Shown here: piece by piece, positions 37,313 through 45,363 of the stretch
Layout of the letters: every line of letters begins with the position of its first letter
Position numbering within the stretch: position 1 is the first letter of the stretch
NCBI RefSeq assembly: GCF_028282165.1
Contig: NZ_JANQIM010000047.1
Span: forward strand, 1 to 62,391
Origin: Winogradskyella sp.
GTDB lineage: Bacteria; Bacteroidota; Bacteroidia; Flavobacteriales; Flavobacteriaceae
DNA: 62,391 nt
Reading direction: 5' to 3'
The notes under the pieces: model-generated
Seen by the model: the letters and a program-made list of their open reading frames with translations, nothing else
Database searches by the model: none
Told to the model about the DNA's origin: nothing
Position numbers and translations under genes: made by a program

Positions 37313-37333
37313 TGCCAATTGAATCTTTTGGCA
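37313..37333 (+). promoter_or_regulatory. Operator candidate: TGCCAA-N9-TTGGCA
   Basis: TGCCAA (37313-37318) and TTGGCA (37328-37333) are perfect complements around 9 bases. The dyad ends 3 bases before the -7 box at 37337, so a bound protein would cover the -33 to -7 space and block or alter transcription. The Crp/Fnr protein encoded directly upstream is the obvious candidate, but HxlR at 38492 is an alternative. Confidence 0.5.
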
Positions 37334-37336
37334 AGC

Positions 37337-37344
37337 TAGCTTTG
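37337..37344 (+). promoter_or_regulatory. -7 promoter box for the dehalogenase gene
   Basis: TAGCTTTG matches TAnnTTTG perfectly, 23 bases before the ATG at 37368. The nearest TTTG upstream (37307-37310) is 26 bases away, longer than the consensus spacing, consistent with a regulated promoter. Confidence 0.6.
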
Positions 37345-37352
37345 CACCATAA

Positions 37353-38279
<927 letters not shown>

Positions 38280-38281
38280 AT

Positions 38282-38350
38282 ATGAGGATATTACACCTGG
38301 TGTCGGATCCTGTTCTTAGAGGGTCTCGTGCTAATAGGCTAGAAAATTAA
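38282..38350 (+). pseudogene. 22-codon stub resembling the start of a flavodoxin-fold quinone/azo reductase
   Basis: An ATG two bases after the dehalogenase stop opens MRILHLVSDPVLRGSRANRL, then two more residues and TAA. The start resembles the first strand and phosphate loop of FMN-dependent NAD(P)H azoreductases (ILHLVSSPRG...SRSNRL type), the class of gene that HxlR regulators often control. No reading frame continues the fold. Either the gene was removed by deletion, leaving its coupled start, or this is a genuine short leader peptide. The position, coupled to the dehalogenase, favours a former operon member. Confidence 0.4.
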
Positions 38351-38365
38351 TCTAGTCTAAGAACA
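38311..38365 (+). repeat. Nested inverted repeat over the stub
   Basis: Outer arms TGTTCTTAGA (38311-38320) and TCTAAGAACA (38356-38365) are perfect over 10 bp; an inner hairpin CTAGA (38339-38343) / TCTAG (38351-38355) adds to it. There is no T-run. It may be an RNA stem ending the dehalogenase message, or the scar of an excision. Confidence 0.5.
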
Positions 38366-38407
38366 AGAGCTTTATTACAGTATGGTAGAAAGGTCGTTAC
38401 TTATTAA

Positions 38408-38425
38408 GGTTACCAATTGGTAACC
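38408..38425. promoter_or_regulatory. Perfect 18-bp palindrome GGTTACCAATTGGTAACC
   Basis: A perfect dyad, 17 bases upstream of the -33 element for the HxlR gene. HxlR proteins are dimers that bind palindromes near their own promoters, so this is the likely autoregulatory site. A matching half-site arrangement occurs at 40630-40647. Confidence 0.65.
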
Positions 38426-38442
38426 AGAAAATAACAGCATGT

Positions 38443-38474
38443 TTTGGAATTGATAGCACTTAAATCTATTTTTA
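38443..38474 (+). promoter_or_regulatory. Promoter of the HxlR gene
   Basis: TTTG (38443-38446), 20 bases, then TATTTTTA (38467-38474): the -33 element is exact and the -7 box matches at 7 of 8. The ATG follows 17 bases later. Confidence 0.6.
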
Positions 38475-38491
38475 TGTAAAAAGTTGTTTTA

Positions 38492-38833
38492 ATGCCAAGA
38501 GCCTTTGTAGAAAACCCAGATCAAGTCACAACAATATTTTTTGATTTTAAATTCGGTGGAAAGTGGAAATTATCTTTGTTGTGTCTTCTATATGATGAAC
38601 CATTGACCTTCGGAAAAATTAGGACATATGTGCCTTCCATTTCAAGTAAGGTTCTCACTAAAAATCTAAATGAACTAATTGACGAAAAAATGGTATTGAA
38701 AAAAACGGTTGTAAAAGAATCTAAAACCATTTATCAGCTCTCACCAAAGGGAAAATCGTTATATCCTATTATTGAAAGTATACATTTCTGGACGCTCAAA
38801 AACTACCCAGATAAAAGCTTTATAGAGCATTAA
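38492..38833 (+). CDS. HxlR family winged-helix regulator
   Basis: A 113-residue MarR-like winged-helix protein of the HxlR family. Signature: FKFGGKWKLSLLCLLYDEPLTF (written to 20: FKFGGKWKLSLLCLLYDEPL), then VPSISSKVLTKNLNELIDEKM and TIYQLSPKGKSLYPIIESI. The typical N-terminal redox cysteine (CPV...) is replaced: position 9 is Pro after Asn and the only cysteine is Cys31 in the recognition core, so sensing by the YodB-type cysteine switch is unlikely. It may sense a small ligand or interact with the dehalogenase locus. It follows the palindrome at 38408 and lies 142 bases after the stub. Confidence 0.88.
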   Translation: MPRAFVENPDQVTTIFFDFKFGGKWKLSLLCLLYDEPLTFGKIRTYVPSISSKVLTKNLNELIDEKMVLKKTVVKESKTIYQLSPKGKSLYPIIESIHFWTLKNYPDKSFIEH

Positions 38834-38940
38834 GATTTCTGAGTCTCTTCTTTTTAAAATCAGATAAACAATTTAGTAAATAAGTAGGCTCAACATACCA
38901 AATCTTTTTATTTTTAGGAACTACTTAAAGCATCATTGTT

Positions 38941-39648
38941 ATGGAGATCAAAAATCACTTATCCTTACTATCTACAGCTATAGTTATTGTATTTAGTTGC
39001 TTAGGATGCTCCAATGAGCCAGTGGGTAGAAGTAATTGTGCAACTGTGGATATTTCAAATTTGAGTGAAACACAACTTCTATTTTATGATGTGGCTTTCA
39101 ATGAAGAATTTGGTGATGGATCGGAGCGTCTTAGAAAGTGGGTTGGCGATGTAAACTTTTTTATTGAAGGAAATGTAGATTCTATTTTACTCGAAGAATT
39201 AAATAGTATTATTTCAGAATTGAATAGTACCGGTAACTCTCAACAGCTTATTGAGGTAAATTCACAAAATGAGGCAGATTTGATCGTTTTCTTTGGTACT
39301 AAAGAAGAATATGTTGCCGAAATAGAACCACAGGCAGAAGGATTTGCAGAAGGATCACGTGGGTTTACCTCTATATTTTGGGACAACAATTTTCGTATAG
39401 TAGCGGCCTCCGTTTGTATAGACAATGTTAACTTCACACAATTTGAAGATTTGCAACATGTGCTGCGCGAAGAATTGGCACAGTCCTTAGGTCTAATTAA
39501 CGATACAGTATTGGATGACTCAAGTATCTTCAATCAGTTTATACAAAACCAAAATTACAGTCCAACAGATTTAGAGTTTATCGGCCAAATGTTGTCTTCC
39601 AATCTCTTACCGGGTATGTGCCCTGATGAAGCTTTGCTAGTTTTTTAA
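38941..39648 (+). CDS. DUF2927-like lipoprotein, metalloprotease-like
   Basis: A 235-residue lipoprotein (lipobox SCLGC). The middle has a strand ADLIVFFGTKEEYVAEIEPQ, and the block HVLREELAQSLGLINDTVLDD followed by SSIFNQF is the core of DUF2927, a family thought to derive from zinc metallopeptidases. The expected HExxH is HVLREELAQ here, so the usual zinc site is absent or altered, and activity is doubtful. It is monocistronic, with a terminator 10 bases after the stop. Confidence 0.72.
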   Translation: MEIKNHLSLLSTAIVIVFSCLGCSNEPVGRSNCATVDISNLSETQLLFYDVAFNEEFGDGSERLRKWVGDVNFFIEGNVDSILLEELNSIISELNSTGNSQQLIEVNSQNEADLIVFFGTKEEYVAEIEPQAEGFAEGSRGFTSIFWDNNFRIVAASVCIDNVNFTQFEDLQHVLREELAQSLGLINDTVLDDSSIFNQFIQNQNYSPTDLEFIGQMLSSNLLPGMCPDEALLVF

Positions 39649-39649
39649 T

Positions 39650-39687
39650 AAAAAAAAACGAGAAGCAATTGACTTCCCGTTTTTTTA
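39650..39687. terminator. Bidirectional terminator
   Basis: CGAGAAG (39659-39665) and CTTCCCG (39673-39679) pair with one mismatch around CAATTGA; a T-run follows and an A-run precedes. It ends the DUF2927 gene and the convergent gene at 39734. Confidence 0.8.
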
Positions 39688-39733
39688 CTGCTATTAAACA
39701 ACTCTTGTTTAACAAACTGAATCCGTTTATTAT

Positions 39734-40537
39734 TTAGTCTTTATAGAAATTGATACCATTATTTCGCTCTTTCTGAACTGTAAATACTGTACCATTTATT
39801 CTTTCAATATCAATACGTCTTACGAAAGCTGAATTATCACCTTGAATACGTCTTATATTCTTATTTAAATCAGCACCGCCAAATCCACCAGCTCTTATAG
39901 GAATTAAAGAAGGTGTATTACTTAGGCTAGATCCAAAATTCCATATTCTTTTACCTTTAACACCTAACCAATTAGCAGGGAAATCTGCTCTATCAGTATT
40001 GTGAAAGAAAAGACTACCAGCTTTAAAACCGCCAGGTAATGTTCTAACTGGCTGGTTGTGTTCTTTTAATACTTCACCCCTATCTACTCTAAAGGCTTTG
40101 TAATTACGTCCATTGTTACCAAAGAATAAATAAACTTTGTTTGGGTTTGTCCCAGCTTGGATAATTCTAGCGTCTTTAGAATTATTTTTAGATAAAGTAT
40201 CCCAGAAACCAGCGATATTACTTGCTCTACCTTCATTCATTCTTTCCCAAGTGTCCATTCCTGTTCTCAAATAGACTTCACCTGGGTTTTGAGAATTCTC
40301 GGTAACAACAAAGCCCAATTCATAAAATTTACCATCGCTATCCGCTTGATCAAATGCACGGTGTGTATTTCCGTAAATTTTAAAGACCTTATCGAACAAA
40401 CCCGTATCGGTTACGACTTCACCTGTAAATACAGGGTTTGCATCCGAGCTGAATGCTGCATTTTCGTCAACAACTTCTTCTTTGCTACAAGACACTGCAA
40501 TTAACAAAAAAGCAAATAAATAACTAATTTTTTTCAT
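39734..40537 (-). CDS. Hypothetical lipoprotein
   Basis: A 267-residue lipoprotein (lipobox AVSC). Strand-turn repeats such as GEVYLRTGMDTWERMNEG, NPNKVYLFFGNNGRNYKAFR and NWLGVKGKRIWNFGSS suggest a beta-propeller or beta-sandwich. It is not recognised as a named family. A perfect -7 box lies upstream (40569-40576), and 54 bases further lies a sequence that matches the HxlR palindrome pattern, so it could belong to the same regulon. Confidence 0.65.
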   Translation of the reverse strand: MKKISYLFAFLLIAVSCSKEEVVDENAAFSSDANPVFTGEVVTDTGLFDKVFKIYGNTHRAFDQADSDGKFYELGFVVTENSQNPGEVYLRTGMDTWERMNEGRASNIAGFWDTLSKNNSKDARIIQAGTNPNKVYLFFGNNGRNYKAFRVDRGEVLKEHNQPVRTLPGGFKAGSLFFHNTDRADFPANWLGVKGKRIWNFGSSLSNTPSLIPIRAGGFGGADLNKNIRRIQGDNSAFVRRIDIERINGTVFTVQKERNNGINFYKD

Positions 40538-40568
40538 ATTTAATAATTTTATACAGTTAATAACTTCT

Positions 40569-40576
40569 CAAATTTA
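40569..40576 (-). promoter_or_regulatory. -7 promoter box for the lipoprotein gene at 39734
   Basis: On the minus strand TAAATTTG is a perfect TAnnTTTG match 31 bases before the ATG at 40537. Confidence 0.6.
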
Positions 40577-40629
40577 ATTTATAACAATTTCATTTACTAG
40601 CTCTAATAACATTAAGTCACAGAAAAAGT

Positions 40630-40647
40630 GGTTACCTCCAAGTAACA
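40630..40647. promoter_or_regulatory. Second GGTTAC-N6-GTAACA site
   Basis: GGTTACCTCCAAGTAACA has the same 6-6-6 geometry as the perfect palindrome at 38408-38425: the left half is identical and the right half matches at 5 of 6. It lies between the divergent genes at 40537 (-) and 40843 (+), so it could be a further HxlR target. Apart from this site and the -7 box at 40569-40576, the 305-base gap shows nothing I can name. Confidence 0.45.
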
Positions 40648-40842
40648 AATCGCCAAGTAGTAAATAGTATCGATGATTGGATATCCATTAGCTTCCTAAC
40701 ACAGGAATTTCAAGATAATTTTTTTTAAACATAGCTTTATCACCAAATAATTAAGTTGCCTGTTCGAGTTAATATCTGAAACTTATCTTAAAGTATTTGA
40801 GGACTTATCTATTGTCCTTATTTTTATAAAAATTAAAATATC

Positions 40843-42684
40843 ATGTTCATGACATCTAAATCCTGTTCGTTCTTAATTGCAGCATTAACTTTCACTTTGT
40901 TTAGCTGCGCCCAAAATGCAAAAGAAAAAGCTGTTCCTGTTTTTAAGGATGGAGAAGCACAAATCGTTGAAGCTTTTAACAATCCTGGACAATGGTTACG
41001 CCACGACCTTTGGGTAGAAACTGAATTTGACACAGATGGTGATGGAGAACTAGATAGAATGCATGTTTCGGTAACACGACCAAAACAAACCGAAACCGAA
41101 GACTTAAAGCTTCCTGTTATTTATGTCACGAGTCCATACTTTGCTGGAGTTGCAGAAGATGTACAAGGTATTATGTGGGATGTAAAACGCGAACTTGGTG
41201 GTACATCCAAAGCACGTGTGCATCCTGAGGTAAAGCGTCGTGGACAACGACCAATCATTTCAAACTCTCATATCAAAAAATGGGTCCCAAGAGGTTATAT
41301 TGTAGTACATTCTTCCTCACCAGGAACAGGCTTGTCCGATGGAGCACCAACAGTAGGTGGCTCCAATGAATCCTTAGCACCTAAAGCTGTTATCGAGTGG
41401 CTGTGTGGACGCGCTAAAGGCTATACTGAACGTAATGGGAATGAAGAAGTAAAAGCATATTGGTCCACAGGAAAAGTAGGTATGACAGGAACATCATACA
41501 ATGGTACACTGCCTTTAGCAGCAGCTACCACTGGTGTAGAAGGATTGGAGATTATTATACCTATTGCCCCAAATACATCGTATTACCATTATTACCGTTC
41601 TTATGGTCTGGTACGTTCACCTGGTGGGTATCTTGGCGAAGATATAGATGTGCTTTATGATTTTATACATAGTGGTGATGAAGATAAACGTGCATACAAT
41701 AACAAATTAGTACGTGATACAGAAATGATGGATCATATGGATAGACAGACTGGAGATTATAATGATTGGTGGGCAGGACGTGATTACCTTAACCAAATGG
41801 ATAATATGAAAGCTGCCTTACTAATGGCTCATGGATTTAATGATTGGAATGTAATGCCAGAACATAGCTATCGCATTTATAAAGCTGCTAAGGAAAAAGG
41901 CTTACCACATCAAATCTATTACCATCAAAATGGACATGGCGGCCCACCTCCTGTAGCGATTATGAACAAATGGTTTACTAAATACCTTCATGGTATTGAT
42001 AATGGTGTTGATAAAGAAAAAAATAAAGCATATATCGTTAGAGAATATGATGACCAACAGCAACCAACTGCTTATTTAGATTATCCTAATCCTAGTGCTC
42101 AAGATGTGGCTTTGAAACTTACTCCTGGTGGTATAACTTCCGGAGGGTTGACCTTAGAGGATAATATTGTAGAGATTGGTGAAACGTTTAGCGACGATGT
42201 CTCTTTTTCCGGAAAAGACCTTGCTAAAGCCAAAAGCTCCAAACACAGATTACTATATGTAACACCAAAACTAAAAAGTGATCTCCACATCTCTGGTGTT
42301 CCTAAAGTAAAAATCACTTTATCCTGCAATAAACCAGCAGCAAATCTATCGGTTTGGTTAGTCTCATTGCCTTGGAACGATAGTGCCAAAAAAATTACAG
42401 ATAATATCATAACTCGTGGCTGGGCAGATCCTAAAAACCATAAGTCCTTAACTAATGAGGAAGATTTAGTACCTGGTCGTTATTACACTGTGAATTTTGA
42501 ATTGCAACCCGATGATCAAATCATTAAAGCTGGTCAGCAGATTGGCTTGATGATTTTTTCTAGCGACCAAGAATTCACTATCCATCCAGAGCCTGGAACA
42601 CAGTTAACTGTCCAACTAGATAAAACCACTTTAACTTTGCCTGTAGTTGGTGGCGAAGAGGCCTACAAAAAGTTTGTAAATTAG
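40843..42684 (+). CDS. X-Pro dipeptidyl-peptidase (S15) lipoprotein
   Basis: A 613-residue serine peptidase of family S15, removing X-Pro dipeptides from the N-terminus of peptides. A lipobox LFSC at Cys22 anchors it in an envelope membrane. The alpha/beta hydrolase domain has nucleophile Ser218 in GTSYNG, Asp334 in HGFNDWN and His365 in NGHGGPP. The C-terminal jelly-roll (about 430-613) is typical of the X-Pro/CocE group. ATG 40843 or 40849 may start it. Its stop overlaps the end of pcm by 4 bases. Confidence 0.93.
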   Translation: MFMTSKSCSFLIAALTFTLFSCAQNAKEKAVPVFKDGEAQIVEAFNNPGQWLRHDLWVETEFDTDGDGELDRMHVSVTRPKQTETEDLKLPVIYVTSPYFAGVAEDVQGIMWDVKRELGGTSKARVHPEVKRRGQRPIISNSHIKKWVPRGYIVVHSSSPGTGLSDGAPTVGGSNESLAPKAVIEWLCGRAKGYTERNGNEEVKAYWSTGKVGMTGTSYNGTLPLAAATTGVEGLEIIIPIAPNTSYYHYYRSYGLVRSPGGYLGEDIDVLYDFIHSGDEDKRAYNNKLVRDTEMMDHMDRQTGDYNDWWAGRDYLNQMDNMKAALLMAHGFNDWNVMPEHSYRIYKAAKEKGLPHQIYYHQNGHGGPPPVAIMNKWFTKYLHGIDNGVDKEKNKAYIVREYDDQQQPTAYLDYPNPSAQDVALKLTPGGITSGGLTLEDNIVEIGETFSDDVSFSGKDLAKAKSSKHRLLYVTPKLKSDLHISGVPKVKITLSCNKPAANLSVWLVSLPWNDSAKKITDNIITRGWADPKNHKSLTNEEDLVPGRYYTVNFELQPDDQIIKAGQQIGLMIFSSDQEFTIHPEPGTQLTVQLDKTTLTLPVVGGEEAYKKFVN

Positions 42685-43322
42685 TTTTTGTCCTCCAACA
42701 AAGGCACAAATCGAAATTTACCAAACTCGTGCTTTTCAAATTCCTTTGGCCCTTTTCTAATAAAAAGGGTCATCGTTTGCACATCATCACCAACCGGAAT
42801 TACTAATCGCCCGCCTACTTTGAGTTGACTTAACAAAGGCTTAGGAACAAAAGGTGCACCCGCAGTAACTATGATACTATCGAATGGTGCTTCTTCTGGC
42901 AAGCCCTTGTAACCATCGCCAAAGATTAATTTCTTGGCTCTGTATCCTATTTTAGGTAAGAATTTAGATGTTTTTTTAAAGAGTTGCTGTTGTCGTTCTA
43001 TACTATATACTTTAGTACCCAACTCAATTAAAACTGCACATTGGTAGCCACTTCCAGTTCCAATTTCAAGAACCTTATGACCAGATTTCACTTGCAATAA
43101 TTCTGTTTGAAACGCTACAGTATAAGGTTGAGAAATGGTTTGATCTGCGGCAATTGGAAATGCCTTATCTACATAAGCATGATCTATAAAACCAGAATCC
43201 ATAAAAAGATGTCTTGGAACTTTGTTAATGGCGTTGAGTACAGTTTCATCTTTAATCCCATGTTTTCTAATGGAGTCAACCAATTGTTGACGCATTCCTT
43301 TATGCTTAAATGTATCTTTCAA
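42681..43322 (-). CDS. pcm: Protein-L-isoaspartate O-methyltransferase
   Basis: A 213-residue SAM-dependent methyltransferase that repairs isoaspartyl residues in damaged proteins. The blocks VPRHLFMDSGFIDHAY, DQTISQPYTVAFQTELL, VLEIGTGSGYQCAVL (motif I) and IIVTAGAPFVPKPLLSQLKV are diagnostic. Normal length. It lies on the opposite strand to its neighbours; its start region is divergent to the Gfo/Idh gene 43466. Confidence 0.96.
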   Translation of the reverse strand: MKDTFKHKGMRQQLVDSIRKHGIKDETVLNAINKVPRHLFMDSGFIDHAYVDKAFPIAADQTISQPYTVAFQTELLQVKSGHKVLEIGTGSGYQCAVLIELGTKVYSIERQQQLFKKTSKFLPKIGYRAKKLIFGDGYKGLPEEAPFDSIIVTAGAPFVPKPLLSQLKVGGRLVIPVGDDVQTMTLFIRKGPKEFEKHEFGKFRFVPLLEDKN

Positions 43323-43441
43323 ATCTTAGTTTAGTTTCACACAAAATTAACCCAAAGAAAAGCAAATTCCTATCTCAAAATTCAATTATTGAATTCGCAG
43401 TTTTTTATATCTTCTTTTTTAAATTTTTGATGCAAAACGCC

Positions 43442-43449
43442 TATTTTTG
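43442..43449 (+). promoter_or_regulatory. -7 promoter box for the Gfo/Idh/MocA gene run
   Basis: TATTTTTG is a perfect TAnnTTTG match 16 bases before the ATG at 43466. Confidence 0.6.
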
Positions 43450-43465
43450 TTAAAAACTGAAAAAC

Positions 43466-44425
43466 ATGCTAAAAGCTGGTGTTCTTGGTGCTGGCCACCT
43501 CGGGAAAATTCATTTGAGGTTACTCAACCAATCTGATAAATATGAGCTTGTTGGGTTTTATGATGCCGATACAGAAAATGCAAAACGTGTTGCTGAAGAA
43601 TTTGGGTATATCTACTTTGATTCCATTGATGACTTAATAGAAGCCGTTGATGTTGTAGATATTGTAACACCTACCCTTTCGCATTACGACTGTGCCAAAA
43701 AGGCAATAAATAAAGGGAAGCATATTTTTATTGAAAAGCCAATTACAAAAACAGTAGAAGAAGCAGAAACGATTAGGACATTAGTTGCAGAACATGGCGT
43801 TAAAGGGCAAGTTGGCCATGTAGAGCGCTTTAATCCTGCATTTATTGCTGTAAGGGATAAGATCGATAATCCTATGTTTATTGAGACCCATCGTTTGGCG
43901 GAATTTAATCCACGTGGTACAGATGTACCAGTGGTTTTAGATTTAATGATCCATGACATTGATATCATTTTGAGCGTTGTTAAATCGCCCGTAAAACACA
44001 TTTCCGCAAGTGGCGTAGCCGTTGTTAGTGAAACACCAGATATTGCCAATGCACGGATTGAGTTTAAAAATGGATGTGTTGCCAACTTAACGGCAAGCCG
44101 TATCTCACTTAAGAACATGCGAAAAACACGTTTTTTCCAAAAAGATGCCTATATCTCTGTTGATTTCCTAGAAAAGAAATGCGAAGTCGTGAAAATGAAA
44201 GATGCTCCAGAAAACCCGGGAGATTTTGATATGATTTTACAAAATGCAGAGGGCGTTAAAAAACAAATATATTTTGACAACCCAGAAATAGATAACAACA
44301 ATGCGATACTCGATGAGCTTGAAACTTTTGCAGATGCTATTAATAACAACACAAAACCTATAGTGACCTTACATGATGGCACAGAAGCATTGCGTGTAGC
44401 AACAATGATTATTAATCAGTTTTAG
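43466..44425 (+). CDS. Gfo/Idh/MocA family oxidoreductase
   Basis: A 319-residue NAD(P)-dependent dehydrogenase. The N-terminal Rossmann motif is GAGHLGKIHLRLL, followed by FIEKPITKT (the EKP motif with the catalytic lysine) and HVERFNPAF. The block DLMIHDIDIILSV supplies the conserved His/Asp pair of the C-terminal domain. Substrates in this family are sugars, inositol or related compounds; here unknown. It is followed by a palindrome and the 3-hydroxyacyl-CoA dehydrogenase gene after 47 bases. Confidence 0.93.
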   Translation: MLKAGVLGAGHLGKIHLRLLNQSDKYELVGFYDADTENAKRVAEEFGYIYFDSIDDLIEAVDVVDIVTPTLSHYDCAKKAINKGKHIFIEKPITKTVEEAETIRTLVAEHGVKGQVGHVERFNPAFIAVRDKIDNPMFIETHRLAEFNPRGTDVPVVLDLMIHDIDIILSVVKSPVKHISASGVAVVSETPDIANARIEFKNGCVANLTASRISLKNMRKTRFFQKDAYISVDFLEKKCEVVKMKDAPENPGDFDMILQNAEGVKKQIYFDNPEIDNNNAILDELETFADAINNNTKPIVTLHDGTEALRVATMIINQF

Positions 44426-44442
44426 TTCCCAAAGTTTGGGAA
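44426..44442. promoter_or_regulatory. 17-bp palindrome TTCCCAAAGTTTGGGAA
   Basis: A perfect dyad with a single central base, starting right after the stop codon of the Gfo/Idh gene and 30 bases before the 3-hydroxyacyl-CoA dehydrogenase. There is no T-run. Its symmetry and place suggest an operator for the downstream genes; a weak terminator is less likely. Confidence 0.45.
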
Positions 44443-44472
44443 TCTCATAATACCATAAATTAAATTTTTTAG

Positions 44473-45360
44473 ATGAAAAACGTAGCCGTAATCGGAGCAG
44501 GAACTATGGGCAATGGTATTGCCCACACCTTTGCACAATCTGGATTTAAAGTACAACTCATAGATATTAACGAAGCTTCTCTTAAAAAGGGGGTTGAAAC
44601 CATATCGAGAAATTTAGATCGTATGGTTGCCAAAGAAAAAATCACCGAAGCCGATAAGCAAGCGACTTTAGACAATATTACTTTGTTTACAAATATTACG
44701 GAAGGTGTTGAATATGCAGGCTTGGTGGTTGAAGCTGCTACTGAAAACGTAGATTTAAAGCTAAATATCTTTAAGCAGTTGGATGAAGCTTGTGGAGAGG
44801 ATACTATTTTGGCAACGAACACCTCTTCTATTTCCATTACGCAAATTGCAGCTGTTACATCTAGACCAGAAATGGTGATAGGAATGCATTTTATGAATCC
44901 TGTGCCAATCATGAAATTGGTAGAAATCATTAGAGGCTATAATACAAGCGACGAAGTGACCAATACTATTATGGAGTTGTCTAGAACATTGGGCAAGATT
45001 CCTACCGAAGTTAACGACTATCCTGGTTTTGTAGCCAATCGTATTCTTATGCCAATGATTAACGAATCTATAGAAACACTTTACAATGGTGTAGCAGGCG
45101 TACAAGAAATTGATACCGTTATGAAATTAGGAATGGCACATCCTATGGGGCCACTGCAATTGGCTGATTTTATTGGGTTGGATATATGTTTATCTATATT
45201 AAATGTGATGTACGATGGTTTTAAGAATCCAAAATATGCACCGTGCCCACTCTTAGTAAATATGGTAAGAGCAGGTAAGCTAGGTGTAAAATCTGGAGAA
45301 GGTTTTTATGATTACTCTGAAAGTAAAAAAGCTGAAAAGGTTTCGAAGCAATTTTCTTAA
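44473..45360 (+). CDS. 3-Hydroxyacyl-CoA (3-hydroxybutyryl-CoA) dehydrogenase
   Basis: A 295-residue NAD(P)-dependent dehydrogenase interconverting 3-hydroxyacyl-CoA and 3-ketoacyl-CoA. The NAD motif is GAGTMGNG (8-15); ATNTSSISIT holds the catalytic serine and IGMHFMNPVP the catalytic His139, with Glu151 in the VEIIRG block. The single-function length of about 290 is that of hbd/paaH. There are no hydratase or thiolase genes next to it. Four bases separate its stop from the next gene. Confidence 0.95.
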   Translation: MKNVAVIGAGTMGNGIAHTFAQSGFKVQLIDINEASLKKGVETISRNLDRMVAKEKITEADKQATLDNITLFTNITEGVEYAGLVVEAATENVDLKLNIFKQLDEACGEDTILATNTSSISITQIAAVTSRPEMVIGMHFMNPVPIMKLVEIIRGYNTSDEVTNTIMELSRTLGKIPTEVNDYPGFVANRILMPMINESIETLYNGVAGVQEIDTVMKLGMAHPMGPLQLADFIGLDICLSILNVMYDGFKNPKYAPCPLLVNMVRAGKLGVKSGEGFYDYSESKKAEKVSKQFS

Positions 45361-45363
45361 TGG

